DNA of 64,000 nt from JAGDMJ01 sp963809695 (GTDB lineage: Bacteria > Bacteroidota > Ignavibacteria > UBA10030 > UBA6906). Shown piece after piece: positions 25,441 to 33,975 of this stretch. The notes below the pieces were generated by a model. It ran no database searches and was not told the origin of the DNA. It saw nothing but the letters and a program-made list of their open reading frames with translations. The DNA lies in NCBI GenBank assembly GCA_963809695.1, contig CAWEKI010000008.1:310001-374000 (forward strand), written 5' to 3'. The first letter of the stretch is position 1. Each line of letters starts with the position of its first letter. The position numbers and the translations under genes were made by a program.

Positions 25441-26775
25441 ATGCACGAGCAGAATCAACAATATCTGATTGAGTTTGACCGTCTTGAACAGGGCCTCAAC
25501 GGCATGGCGTCGTCGCCTGTTCATGCGCTTCGCAGGGAGGCGATCGGTCGCTTTTCAGCGCTTGGTTTTCCCACGACGAAGCAGGAAGAATGGCGGTTCA
25601 CGAACGTCGCGCCCCTGACCCGTACTCCGTTCGAGCCGGTTCTGCAGTATGACACGCACGGCGTCACGGCCGAGGTCGTAAAGAGATACTCGCTGGGTGA
25701 ATCGATCGGCGCGCTCCTGGTCTTCATCAACGGGCACTGGTCGCGTGAGCATTCCCGCCTGTCGCGACTGCCGGCGGGGGTGACGGTGGAAAGCCTGGCC
25801 TCGGCCATGCGCGCGAAGAGCGAACTGGTGGGTGCCCATCTTTCGCGGTACCTGCACTTTGCCGAACATTCGTTCGCCGCGCTGAACACCGCCTTCATGC
25901 AGGACGGCCTGTTCATTCATCTTCCTGACGGTACCTCGATGGATGAGCCGGTGCACGCTTTGTTTATCGCCGCCGGAGGGCATCGGCCGTTCATGTCGAG
26001 CCCCCGCAACCTTATTGTGATGGGAAAGCGTTGCAGCCTGTCGCTTGCCGAAAGCTATGTCGGACTGACCGAGACCCCGTACCTGACGACTGCCGTATCT
26101 GAGGTGGTGGTCGGCGAGGAAAGCGTGCTGGAACACGACAAACTGCAGGTGGAAGGTGCCCGGGCATTTCACGTGGGGCTGACGGCCATTCACCAGGGCG
26201 GACGGAGCACGGTGACCTCCAATTCAATTTCCCTGGGAGGCCAGCTTGTCCGCAACGAGGTCACGGTAGTCTTCGGTGCTGAAGGTGGCGAGTGCACCCT
26301 GAATGGACTTTCCGTGGCGACGGGAAAACAGGTGGTCGATAACCACACCACCATTGATCACGCGCAGCCGCACTGCGTCAGCCACGAACTCTACAAGTCC
26401 ATTCTGGATGGCGCCGCGCATGGCGTGTTCAACGGCAAGATTTACGTTCGGCCGGACGCGCAGCAGACAGACGCCCGGCAGACCAACAAGACGCTGTTGC
26501 TTTCGGATGAGGCCGTGATCAACACCAAGCCGCAACTGGAAATTCTTGCGGATGATGTCAAGTGCACGCATGGGGCGACCGTTGGGCAGCTTGACGACGA
26601 GCAGGTGTTCTATCTGCGCTCGCGCGGCATTGGGCTCCAGGCAGCCCGGGATATTTTGACCTATGCGTTTGGCAGCGACGTTGCTGGAAGAGTCCATATT
26701 GCCCCATTGCGCGAGCAGCTGGATGCATTGCTGCATGCCCGGCTCCGTGAAGGGCGGATTGAGAAGGACGTATGA
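25441..26775 (+). CDS. sufD: Fe-S cluster assembly protein SufD
   Basis: A 444-residue SufB paralogue that completes the SufBC2D scaffold and takes part in iron entry. Family features include FPTTKQEEWRFTNVAPL near the N-terminus, the beta-helix core with DNHTTIDHAQPHCVSHELYK, the GKIYVRPDAQQTDARQTNKTLLLS segment and CTHGATVGQLDDEQVFYL near the C-terminus. The ATG at 25441, 12 bases after an AGGAG sequence, is preferred over an in-frame upstream start at 25384 that lies inside sufC. The end overlaps sufS by 4 bases. Confidence 0.95.
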   Translation: MHEQNQQYLIEFDRLEQGLNGMASSPVHALRREAIGRFSALGFPTTKQEEWRFTNVAPLTRTPFEPVLQYDTHGVTAEVVKRYSLGESIGALLVFINGHWSREHSRLSRLPAGVTVESLASAMRAKSELVGAHLSRYLHFAEHSFAALNTAFMQDGLFIHLPDGTSMDEPVHALFIAAGGHRPFMSSPRNLIVMGKRCSLSLAESYVGLTETPYLTTAVSEVVVGEESVLEHDKLQVEGARAFHVGLTAIHQGGRSTVTSNSISLGGQLVRNEVTVVFGAEGGECTLNGLSVATGKQVVDNHTTIDHAQPHCVSHELYKSILDGAAHGVFNGKIYVRPDAQQTDARQTNKTLLLSDEAVINTKPQLEILADDVKCTHGATVGQLDDEQVFYLRSRGIGLQAARDILTYAFGSDVAGRVHIAPLREQLDALLHARLREGRIEKDV

Positions 26776-28034
26776 TTACATCGACTGAACATCAGCTTGT
26801 ACCCGGGGTCGGCGCGAATCCTCTCATTGACCTCTGCCGGCACCATTTTCCGCTGCTCCGCCAGCGCGTCAACGGGAAACCGTTGGTCTATCTTGACAAC
26901 GCTGCCACGAGCCAGAAGCCCCAGGTCGTGATCGACACGATCATGCGGTATTACATGGAGGAGAACTCCAACATTCACCGGGGCGTCCATTACCTCAGTG
27001 AAAAGGCAACCCAGGCGTATGAAGAAGTCCGCGCCAAGGTGCAGCGCTTCATCAATGCAGGCAGCACGAAGGAGATCATTTTTGTCCGGGGAACGACCGA
27101 AGCGGTCAACCTGGTCGCCTACAGCTATGGCCGTACTCATGTGGGCCCGGGCGACGAGGTGGTTATCTCGGCGATGGAGCACCACTCAAACATCGTTCCC
27201 TGGCAGATCCTGTGCAGTGAGAAAGGGGCAACGCTGCGGGTGATTCCCATGAACGATGACGGTGAACTTCTCCTGGATGAATACGAGAAAATCCTGAACG
27301 AGCGGACCAAGATCGTTTCGGTCGTCCATGTCTCCAATGCGCTCGGGACAATCAACCCGATCAAGCAGATGGTGGCCCGGGCGCACGCCCGCGGCATCCC
27401 TGTCATGGTTGACGGCGCCCAGGCCGTGCCCCACATGAAGGTCGATGTGCGCGATCTGGACTGTGACTTCTACGCCTTCTCGTCGCACAAGATGTTCGGG
27501 CCGACCGGTATCGGCGTCCTGTATGGACGGGAGCCGCTCCTTGATGCCATGCCTCCGTATCAGGGGGGAGGGGACATGATCAAATCGGTGACGTTCGAGA
27601 AGACGATTTACAATGACCTCCCGCACAAGTTCGAAGCGGGCACGCCGAGCATCGCCAGCGGCATGGGGCTCGGGGCTGCAGTGGATTATATGAACCAGAT
27701 CGATCTGAATGCCGTGGCTGCATTCGAGCATGACCTTCTGGTATACGCGACGGAAGCCGTGCTCAAGATCCCACGGGTCCGCATCATCGGGAGGGCGAGA
27801 GAGAAAGCCGCAGTCCTTTCATTTGTGATCGACGGCATCCACCCGCACGATATCGGCACGGTGCTTGACCTGGAAGGCGTGGCCATCCGGACCGGCCACC
27901 ACTGTGCGCAGCCCGTGATGCAGAGGTTCGGGATTCCAGCCACCGCACGGGCTTCGTTTGCGTTCTACAACACGAAAGAGGAAGTCGATATCCTTGTCAA
28001 AGGCATAGAAAAAGTCATCGAGGTCCTGGGCTGA
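26772..28034 (+). CDS. sufS: Cysteine desulfurase, class II (SufS)
   Basis: A 420-residue class II cysteine desulfurase. It shows YLDNAATSQKPQ at about 38-49, NIHRGVHYLSEKAT, the PLP-lysine motif AFSSHKMFGPTGIGVLYG (about residue 240) and the short active-site segment RTGHHCAQPVMQRF (Cys near 377). In the SufS-SufU pathway its persulfide is passed to SufU, encoded immediately downstream (TGATG overlap). The start overlaps the sufD stop by 4 bases. This is the canonical sulfur donor for SufBCD. Confidence 0.95.
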   Translation: MITSTEHQLVPGVGANPLIDLCRHHFPLLRQRVNGKPLVYLDNAATSQKPQVVIDTIMRYYMEENSNIHRGVHYLSEKATQAYEEVRAKVQRFINAGSTKEIIFVRGTTEAVNLVAYSYGRTHVGPGDEVVISAMEHHSNIVPWQILCSEKGATLRVIPMNDDGELLLDEYEKILNERTKIVSVVHVSNALGTINPIKQMVARAHARGIPVMVDGAQAVPHMKVDVRDLDCDFYAFSSHKMFGPTGIGVLYGREPLLDAMPPYQGGGDMIKSVTFEKTIYNDLPHKFEAGTPSIASGMGLGAAVDYMNQIDLNAVAAFEHDLLVYATEAVLKIPRVRIIGRAREKAAVLSFVIDGIHPHDIGTVLDLEGVAIRTGHHCAQPVMQRFGIPATARASFAFYNTKEEVDILVKGIEKVIEVLG

Positions 28035-28489
28035 TGTCATCGCTCCGCGATCTGTACCAGGAGGTCATCCTGGATCATAACAAGAGTCCGCGCAATTTCC
28101 GGATCATGGAGCATCCGACCCGGAGCGTCGAAGGGTACAATCCCCTGTGTGGGGACCACTATACAGTGTTCGTCCGCGTTGAGGGGGATGTCTTACAGGA
28201 CGTGAGCTTCCAGGGCGCCGGCTGTGCGATCTCCAAGGCCTCGGCGTCGGTGATGAGCTCCATACTCAAGGGCAAGACGACCAGGGAAGCGGAGGTGCTT
28301 TTTACCGAATTCCACAAACTCGTCACGGGGGGGGTACATGCGGAGGAAGGTGTCGAGCGTCTGGGGAAACTTGCGGCCTTTTCAGGCGTTAGCGAATTCC
28401 CAGCCCGGGTAAAATGCGCCAGCCTGCCGTGGCACACGCTCCACGCGGCGCTTGCATCAACGGAGACGAAAGTGAGCACGGAAGAATAA
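28034..28489 (+). CDS. sufU: Zn-dependent sulfurtransferase SufU
   Basis: A 151-residue IscU-fold protein that accepts sulfur from SufS through a zinc-exchange mechanism. SufU features are NPLCGDHYTVFV (first Cys and Asp), the GAGCAISKASASVMSS block with the second Cys, the SufU-specific insertion region around GKTTREAEVLFTEFHKLV, and EFPARVKCASLPWHTL with the third Cys. The insertion distinguishes it from IscU scaffolds. The start codon overlaps the sufS stop codon. Confidence 0.94.
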   Translation: MSSLRDLYQEVILDHNKSPRNFRIMEHPTRSVEGYNPLCGDHYTVFVRVEGDVLQDVSFQGAGCAISKASASVMSSILKGKTTREAEVLFTEFHKLVTGGVHAEEGVERLGKLAAFSGVSEFPARVKCASLPWHTLHAALASTETKVSTEE

Positions 28490-28506
28490 AGGACCGAGGA
28501 CGAAGC

Positions 28507-28839
28507 ATGGAGAGCAACGTGAGCACGGTAGAACAGAAGTTGATCGAGGGGCAGGTGATCGAGGCAATCAGAACCTGCTACGACCCGGAGATCCCGGTGA
28601 ATATTTATGATCTCGGGTTGATCTACGGCGTGAACGTCAATGAGCAGGGGGAGGTCGTGGTGAGCATGACGCTTACCAGCCCGCACTGTCCCGCCGCACA
28701 GTCGTTGCCGCATGAAGTGGAGGTCAAGGCCAAAGCCGTCCCTGGGGCAAAGGATGTAAAAGTTGAAATCGTATGGTATCCCCCCTGGAACCCGAGTATG
28801 ATGACCGAGGCGGCAAAACTTGAACTGGGAATGCTCTGA
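28507..28839 (+). CDS. sufT: SufT (DUF59/MIP18 family) Fe-S maturation factor
   Basis: A 110-residue DUF59 protein. The family core is clear: IRTCYDPEIPVNIYDLGLIY near the N-terminus and the TSPHCPAAQSLP motif with the conserved cysteine. It ends with the aromatic WYPPWNPSMMTEAA. SufT-type proteins help in Fe-S cluster maturation in bacteria with Suf systems. The ATG at 28507 is chosen by homology; the frame is open farther back into sufU. The gene lies 17 bases after sufU. Confidence 0.92.
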   Translation: MESNVSTVEQKLIEGQVIEAIRTCYDPEIPVNIYDLGLIYGVNVNEQGEVVVSMTLTSPHCPAAQSLPHEVEVKAKAVPGAKDVKVEIVWYPPWNPSMMTEAAKLELGML

Positions 28840-28906
28840 CACTATGTTGTGCCGTCCCGAAACGCTTATGTCCCACTTGAAGAACAACTAACAGGAGAAA
28901 AGAGCT

Positions 28907-29275
28907 ATGGCTGCTCCCGAGGTCATGCAAAAGCCGATTGAGAAGGAGGAGATCACCCTGACGCCCAAAGCGGTAGCGCAGGTTCTGAAAATCAAGTCAG
29001 AAAACAGCATTCCCGAGACCCATTCCTTGCGGATCGGGGTGAAGGGGGGAGGATGCTCTGGGTTTACCTATGTACTGGGGTTTGACGAGCACCCGAAAGA
29101 AAATGACAAGGTCATGGAATCCGAAGGGATCCGGGTCTTCATCGATCCGAAGAGTCTGTTCTATCTTTCCGGCACAGTGCTTGATTTCAGCGACGGTTTG
29201 AACGGGAAAGGATTTGTGTTTAACAACCCGCAGGCGAGCCGCACGTGCGGCTGCGGGAGTTCGTTCGGAGTATAA
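28907..29275 (+). CDS. A-type Fe-S carrier (IscA/SufA/ErpA family)
   Basis: A 122-residue A-type carrier that passes Fe-S clusters from the scaffold to target proteins. The three ligand cysteines are visible: GGGCSGFTY (about residue 48) and the C-terminal TCGCGSSF pair (about 115-117). The AVAQVLKIKSEN opening and SLFYLSGTVLDF strand are typical. Motifs do not separate SufA, IscA and ErpA reliably, so no symbol is given. A GGAGAAAAG ribosome binding site precedes the ATG. Confidence 0.93.
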   Translation: MAAPEVMQKPIEKEEITLTPKAVAQVLKIKSENSIPETHSLRIGVKGGGCSGFTYVLGFDEHPKENDKVMESEGIRVFIDPKSLFYLSGTVLDFSDGLNGKGFVFNNPQASRTCGCGSSFGV

Positions 29276-29313
29276 TCACATCGTTCTTTTACACAACACA
29301 AGGAGGATCACCT

Positions 29314-29943
29314 ATGGCGTACGAGTGGAAGTTCAACCCGCGTCCTTATTCCGATGAAGAAGCAAAAAAGCTTCTTGCGTCGGTTGTCGATGCGGAGACA
29401 ACCGATTGGCACTACAATACCCACCACAAAGGCTATGTCACTGCACTCAACAACATTGAGAAAGCGTTGGAAACGGCAGACAGGGCAAGCGCGAATGGCA
29501 ACTACAGTGCCGTCGGCGAGCTGAAGCGACGTACGACATGGAACCACGCCGGCGCCTTGCTTCATGACATTTACTGGCAGGTTTTGGGAGGTGACGGAGA
29601 TATTGCGAAGGGGCCCGAGATCAAGGCGGCCATTGAGAAGAACTTCGGCTCGGTTGATGCCTGGAAGACGGATTTCAAGGCGACGGCTGTCTCGGCGAAG
29701 CTGAGCGGCTGGGGATTGCTGGTCTATGACATGCTCTACTCGCAGCGGCTCTTGAATGTGCTTGTGGACGAACATCATTACGGCGCCATTTGGGGCGGAA
29801 TCCCGTTGATCGCCCTGGACGTCTTCGAACATGCCTACTACCACAAGGACGGCCCGAAGCGCGCGGCTTATATTGACAATTTCATTGGCAATCTGCATTG
29901 GGGCCGGATCAACGATCGCTACAAGAAATTCGTGACGAAGTGA
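29314..29943 (+). CDS. Superoxide dismutase, Fe/Mn type
   Basis: A 209-residue Fe/Mn superoxide dismutase that converts superoxide into oxygen and hydrogen peroxide. Metal ligands are visible in HYNTHHKGYV (first His), TTWNHAGALLHDIYW (second His) and LDVFEHAYYHKDG (Asp and His). The cofactor cannot be decided from sequence by eye. An AGGAGG site lies 7 bases before the ATG at 29314. Its place inside the Fe-S operon links cluster repair with removal of the oxidant that destroys clusters. Confidence 0.93.
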   Translation: MAYEWKFNPRPYSDEEAKKLLASVVDAETTDWHYNTHHKGYVTALNNIEKALETADRASANGNYSAVGELKRRTTWNHAGALLHDIYWQVLGGDGDIAKGPEIKAAIEKNFGSVDAWKTDFKATAVSAKLSGWGLLVYDMLYSQRLLNVLVDEHHYGAIWGGIPLIALDVFEHAYYHKDGPKRAAYIDNFIGNLHWGRINDRYKKFVTK

Positions 29944-29945
29944 TC

Positions 29946-30164
29946 ATGGTACTTGGTCCAAGAAAATGGACATGGAGAGACGCCGACGAGATCGCCCTTG
30001 ATCTCGTCGAGCGTCACCCCGCGATCGACCCTCTCACCGTGACGCTCCCCGACCTCAAGCGCCTGGTGCTGGAGCTTCCTTTGTTTCAGGATGATCCGGA
30101 AGCCGGGACAGTCAAAGTGCTGGAGAACATACAGGCGGCTTGGTATGATGAGTTTGAAGACTAA
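29946..30164 (+). CDS. iscX: IscX-like Fe-S assembly protein
   Basis: A 72-residue acidic protein of the IscX (YfhJ) family. KWTWRDADEIALDLVERHPAIDPLTV, the LPDLKRLVLELPLF segment and the C-terminal DDPEAGTVKVLENIQAAWYDEFED follow the E. coli IscX pattern closely. IscX binds iron and modulates the desulfurase in Isc systems; finding it as last gene of a Suf-type operon is less usual. It starts 2 bases after the sod stop codon, so it is co-transcribed. Confidence 0.9.
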   Translation: MVLGPRKWTWRDADEIALDLVERHPAIDPLTVTLPDLKRLVLELPLFQDDPEAGTVKVLENIQAAWYDEFED

Positions 30165-30284
30165 TGTCAATTGGCAATTTCTGTCGTCTGACTTCTGAAC
30201 TAGCACATCTTGCTTCTCCTTTCAGAATTGGCTATTATAGCGCATAGCCACACCCCCTTTCCGCCAGACACAATCGGAGCAACG

Positions 30285-30386
30285 ATGAACAAAAAGACCC
30301 GCAATGCCCGGAAGAAGCACAAGAAAGCACAGGAGAGAACCAAAGCGAAGCGGAAGGCCCAGTTGGCCAACAAGAAGACCCCCTAG
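30285..30386 (+). CDS. Tiny lysine/arginine-rich protein
   Basis: A 33-residue reading frame, ATG to TAG, that begins MNKKTRNARKKHKKAQ and consists almost entirely of Lys, Arg, Ala, Gln and Asn. About half the residues are basic. A GGAG sequence lies 6 bases before the ATG, and the stop is 8 bases before folP, so it is probably translated as part of the folP unit. The composition suggests nucleic acid or ribosome contact. I know no characterised function. Confidence 0.6.
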   Translation: MNKKTRNARKKHKKAQERTKAKRKAQLANKKTP

Positions 30387-30394
30387 GTCTTAGT

Positions 30395-31270
30395 GTGGCG
30401 CCGCGGCGGTTCAAGCTTGGGAACAAGGAACTGGACTTCAGTGAGCGTTCCTTTATTATGGGAGTGCTGAACGTCACACCCGATTCGTTTTTTGACAGTG
30501 GGCGCTATTTTTCTGTTGATCGCGCCCTCGATCGCGCTCTTGCGATGGTGGAAGAGGGGGCCGATATCATAGATGTGGGAGGGGAGTCAACGAGGCCCAG
30601 AGGGAGTGCCTACGGGGAGGGGGCCATCGAAGTTCCGGTTGATGAGGAGTTGCGCCGGGTGTTACCGGTTGTGGAGCGCCTCGCTCAGGTGACCGATACG
30701 CCCATTTCGGTAGATACGTATAAGTCTGAAGTTGCCAGGGAAGTGCTCAAGGCCGGCGCCTCGATTATTAATGACATCAGCGGATTCAGGTTCGACCCTG
30801 AAATGCCGGACGTTGTGGGGAAAGCCGGGGCCACCGCCGTTATCATGCATACCAGCGGCAAACCCAGCGAAATGCAGCAGCGCACCTACTACGAGGACCT
30901 CTTTGGCGAGATCAGGGCGTACCTTCAGGAAGGGATAGCCCTTGGTCTACAGGCTGGAGTTCGCCAGTTCTTCCTGGATCCCGGGTTTGGCTTCGGGAAA
31001 ACCCGTGATGACAACTACAGACTTATAGCCGGTCTTTCACGTTTCTCGGACCTTGCATACCCTCTCCTTGTGGGTGTATCACGTAAATCGTTTCTCGGAA
31101 TAGATTTAAACCTCCCCGTTGAAAGTAGATTAGAAGGCTCGCTTGCTGCCATGACCGCCGCGATCCTTAATGGTGCATCCATTGTCAGAGTCCATGATGT
31201 AGCGGAGTCCCGGCGAGCCGCCATGGCTGCAGATGCGATTCGCCGGGCCGGTCCAGTGGTTCATTCATAA
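30395..31270 (+). CDS. folP: Dihydropteroate synthase
   Basis: Joins p-aminobenzoate to the pterin pyrophosphate in folate synthesis. The 291-residue TIM-barrel enzyme has the family signatures MGVLNVTPDSFFDSG (about 22-36) and DVGGESTRPRG (about 61-71), plus DISGFRFDPEM, DPGFGFGKTRDDN and GVSRKSFLG (sulfonamide-site loop). Start is GTG at 30395. It is followed 12 bases later by cdaA; this folP-cdaA pairing is common in Bacteroidetes and Chlorobi relatives. Confidence 0.95.
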   Translation: MAPRRFKLGNKELDFSERSFIMGVLNVTPDSFFDSGRYFSVDRALDRALAMVEEGADIIDVGGESTRPRGSAYGEGAIEVPVDEELRRVLPVVERLAQVTDTPISVDTYKSEVAREVLKAGASIINDISGFRFDPEMPDVVGKAGATAVIMHTSGKPSEMQQRTYYEDLFGEIRAYLQEGIALGLQAGVRQFFLDPGFGFGKTRDDNYRLIAGLSRFSDLAYPLLVGVSRKSFLGIDLNLPVESRLEGSLAAMTAAILNGASIVRVHDVAESRRAAMAADAIRRAGPVVHS

Positions 31271-31282
31271 CTTTGTCATCCC

Positions 31283-32098
31283 GTGGAACTATTTCACATC
31301 GGCTTTCTGACTGTAGACCTGGCCGATATTGTCGACATTGCCCTGGTCTCCTTCATCTTCTACCGCCTGTATTTGGCGATGAGGGGGACTATTGCCATTC
31401 AGATCTTTGTCGGTCTCCTCCTCATACTTGCCTTCTCGTTTGTGGCCCAGACCTTGAATTTCAAGGCCATGAGCTGGATCCTCCACACGCTGACAGATAT
31501 CTGGGTTATCGCCTTTATCATACTGTTTCAACCCGAACTCAGGCGCCTACTCGTACTTGTGAGCCGAAATCCTATTGTCCGGCTCTTCCTGAAGATGAAT
31601 GTGGAAGAGTCCATTGATGAGGTCGTTGGTGCGGTCACGGAGCTTTCCAAGAAGAAATTCGGGGCTCTCATCGTGTTTGTCAGGGCCACCGGCATCCGGA
31701 TGCATGCCGAAACGGGGACCAGGATGGAAGCAATCGTGAGCAGACCGCTTTTACTTTCGATATTCAATCCCCGATCGCCTTTGCATGATGGCGCTGTGGT
31801 GATCAAAGACCGTCTCGTGGAAGCCGCCCGCTGCACGCTCCCGCTTTCGAACCTCACGCAATGGGATGGCCAACTGCTCGGCACCAGGCACCGGGCTGGG
31901 CTGGGTATTTCCGAACAAGCGGACGTCATTGTTGTTATCGTCTCCGAAGAGACCGGCACCGTTTCCATTGCCGAGAATGGTACGCTGTACCGGGGACTTA
32001 CGCCCGCCGTCCTCCGGCGAGAGCTCAAGGCACGGCTCAATACCGAATCCGACAGGTCTGTCGGGTCTATCTGGAAGACACTGAAGTCCGAAGCCTGA
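31283..32098 (+). CDS. cdaA: Membrane diadenylate cyclase (CdaA/DacA type)
   Basis: Makes cyclic di-AMP from two ATP. The 271-residue protein has three N-terminal membrane helices (about 10-85) and a cytoplasmic DAC domain with the catalytic motifs DGA at 169-171 and RHR at 202-204. The segment ELSKKKFGALIVF leads into the domain as in CdaA. Start is GTG at 31283. c-di-AMP controls potassium and osmotic balance in many bacteria; no target is evident in the window. Confidence 0.93.
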   Translation: MELFHIGFLTVDLADIVDIALVSFIFYRLYLAMRGTIAIQIFVGLLLILAFSFVAQTLNFKAMSWILHTLTDIWVIAFIILFQPELRRLLVLVSRNPIVRLFLKMNVEESIDEVVGAVTELSKKKFGALIVFVRATGIRMHAETGTRMEAIVSRPLLLSIFNPRSPLHDGAVVIKDRLVEAARCTLPLSNLTQWDGQLLGTRHRAGLGISEQADVIVVIVSEETGTVSIAENGTLYRGLTPAVLRRELKARLNTESDRSVGSIWKTLKSEA

Positions 32099-32117
32099 AG
32101 TCATTGGGAGGTACCTT

Positions 32118-32750
32118 GTGGGACGGTATGATGGCGAACGCCAGGATATGATCGCATTGTTGAAGGACCGGGGCATCAGTGATGCCCGCCTCCTGCGCGC
32201 GATGAGCAAAGTGGAGCGGCATCTCTTCGTTCCCGAGCCTTTCACAAACCGGTCGTACGAGGATTCAGCCCTGCCCATCGGTAAGGGACAGACAATCTCT
32301 CAACCCTTTACGGTCGCCTTCATGACCCAGGCCCTGGGCATCAGGGAGGGGGAAAGGGTGCTTGAGGTCGGGACCGGGTCAGGATATCAGGCGGTTATCC
32401 TGGCGGAGATGGGGGCTCGGGTTTTCACCATCGAACGCAATCTGGATCTTCTCGCCGGGGCCCGGAAGCTCTTTGACCGGCTCGCTTACCGCATCGTCTC
32501 CAAAGGGGGCGATGGTACGGTCGGCTGGAACGAATTCGCACCGTTCAACGGCATTCTGGTCACCGCTGGAGCACCGCATGTACCGCAGCCCTTGCTGAAC
32601 CAACTGGCAGATGGAGGCCGCCTGGTGATCCCGGTGGGAGACATGGACATTCAGGACCTTGCCATTCTCACGCGCCGAGGAGAAGAGTATGACCGAAAGC
32701 AGATCAATGGCTTCAAGTTCGTCCCTCTCATCGGCAAGATGGGATGGTAG
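32118..32750 (+). CDS. pcm: Protein-L-isoaspartate O-methyltransferase
   Basis: Repairs isoaspartyl residues in ageing proteins by SAM-dependent methylation. The 210-residue protein has VERHLFVPEPFTNRSYEDSALPIGKGQTISQP in its front half (family-specific substrate loop, quoted here as landmarks at about 33-62), the SAM motif VLEVGTGSGYQ (about 80-90) and GRLVIPVGD near the end. The GTG at 32118 is the longest reasonable start; ATG codons at 32130 and 32151 are alternatives. It follows cdaA by 19 bases. Confidence 0.9.
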   Translation: MGRYDGERQDMIALLKDRGISDARLLRAMSKVERHLFVPEPFTNRSYEDSALPIGKGQTISQPFTVAFMTQALGIREGERVLEVGTGSGYQAVILAEMGARVFTIERNLDLLAGARKLFDRLAYRIVSKGGDGTVGWNEFAPFNGILVTAGAPHVPQPLLNQLADGGRLVIPVGDMDIQDLAILTRRGEEYDRKQINGFKFVPLIGKMGW

Positions 32751-32769
32751 TGACGGTGTGTAGAGAAGG

Positions 32770-32868
32770 ATTAAGCTATGGAAAAGAGGAACACGGAGAG
32801 CAAAGAAGGAAGAGAGTCTTAACCTTTTATCTCTCTTTTGTGCTTCTTGTGGTGTGGCTCATCCCTCA
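32770..32868. repeat. Degenerate short-word repeat (AACACGGAGAG type)
   Basis: Between pcm and miaA is a stretch of varied words, GGAACACGGAGAGCAAAGAAGG followed by TTTATCTCTCTTTTGTGC. It resembles the word repeat at about 19090-19180 in reverse orientation and has no coding content. Confidence 0.35.
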
Positions 32869-32888
32869 TCCATGTGTGATTGTTCTCT

Positions 32889-33869
32889 ATGTCAACTGTT
32901 GAACCAACGCCCTCATCTCCCGGTCACGTTATTGTTCTCGTAGGACCCACCGCCTCCGGAAAAACCCCCGTCTCTCTCCAACTCGCTCCAATCCTGAACG
33001 CAGAAATCATTTCAGCCGACTCCCGGCAAGTGTTTAAGTACCTTGACATTGGCACTGCCAAACCGTCGGTCGTTGAACGGAGGGGGATTCCGCACTATTT
33101 CATTGACGAGTTGCCTCCGGATAGGGAGTTCAACGCCGGGGACTTTGGCGCACGCGGGCGTGAGGTGATCGATACGATCCTCGCACGTGGCCATGTGCCT
33201 TTAGTGGTTGGAGGAGCCGGACTATATATTCAATCGTTGATCGATGGCTTCTTTGAAGGTCCGGGAGCAGATTGGGGGTACCGAAGAACGCTGGAAGACA
33301 AAATCCGCCGGGGAAAATCCGGCGAGCTGCGCTCCGAACTGCAAAGGGTTGACGCGGAGAGCGCCCTTAGGATCGATCCCACGAAACTGCGCAGAGTTGT
33401 CCGGGCACTGGAAGTGTACCATATCACGGGCAAGCCCCTTTCGGCCCTGCAGAAAGAGCATCGGATCGCAATCAATTTCACTCCGCTATGGTTCGGCCTG
33501 GAGTGGGAGAGAGGGGAATTGAACCGCCGGATCGACAACCGTTGTGAGGAAATGCTGCGCAACGGGCTCATGGATGAGATCGCACAATTGGAGGAGATGG
33601 GATTCGGCCCTTCGCTGAACGCTCTTCGCACCGTGGGGTATGCCGAGGGTTTTGCGTACCGCAAGGGGGAGATTAGCTACGAAGAGATGGTGCGGCTCTT
33701 CAAGCAGAACACCCGCCGATACGCGAAACGCCAGATGACCTGGTTCAGGCGGGATAAGCGTGTGGAGTGGATCAGGATGCACGAAGGGATTTCCACGCAG
33801 GCTGTTGCCGAACAAATTGCCGCAACATACCATCGGAGGATGGATGACTCCTTTTTAGGAAAATCCTAG
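32889..33869 (+). CDS. miaA: tRNA dimethylallyltransferase MiaA
   Basis: Adds a dimethylallyl group to A37 of tRNAs that read codons starting with U. The 326-residue protein has the P-loop GPTASGKT at 19-26, the DSRQVFKYLDIGTAKP motif with the catalytic Asp, LVVGGAGLYIQSLIDG, and the C-terminal FKQNTRRYAKRQMTWFRR tRNA-binding motif. The ATG at 32889 is used; a TTG three codons earlier is possible. The gene is followed within 82 bases by the DUF1670-type element. Confidence 0.95.
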   Translation: MSTVEPTPSSPGHVIVLVGPTASGKTPVSLQLAPILNAEIISADSRQVFKYLDIGTAKPSVVERRGIPHYFIDELPPDREFNAGDFGARGREVIDTILARGHVPLVVGGAGLYIQSLIDGFFEGPGADWGYRRTLEDKIRRGKSGELRSELQRVDAESALRIDPTKLRRVVRALEVYHITGKPLSALQKEHRIAINFTPLWFGLEWERGELNRRIDNRCEEMLRNGLMDEIAQLEEMGFGPSLNALRTVGYAEGFAYRKGEISYEEMVRLFKQNTRRYAKRQMTWFRRDKRVEWIRMHEGISTQAVAEQIAATYHRRMDDSFLGKS

Positions 33870-33950
33870 AGGGAGTCTCCCTCCATGAAATGTCTGCGAG
33901 GAGATGCCCCGCTGACCATCTGGCGGATCGTGTTATGTGGCTTAACGACT

Positions 33951-33975
33951 ATAAGGACATTTGTCCGGTTACTTT
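33951..33975 (+). repeat. Left inverted end of the DUF1670-type element
   Basis: ATAAGGACATTTGTCC followed by GGTTACTTT. It matches the inverted right end with a single-base gap. Positions 33955-33966 (GGACATTTGTCC) form a perfect 12-base palindrome that could fold as a small hairpin. Confidence 0.65.
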
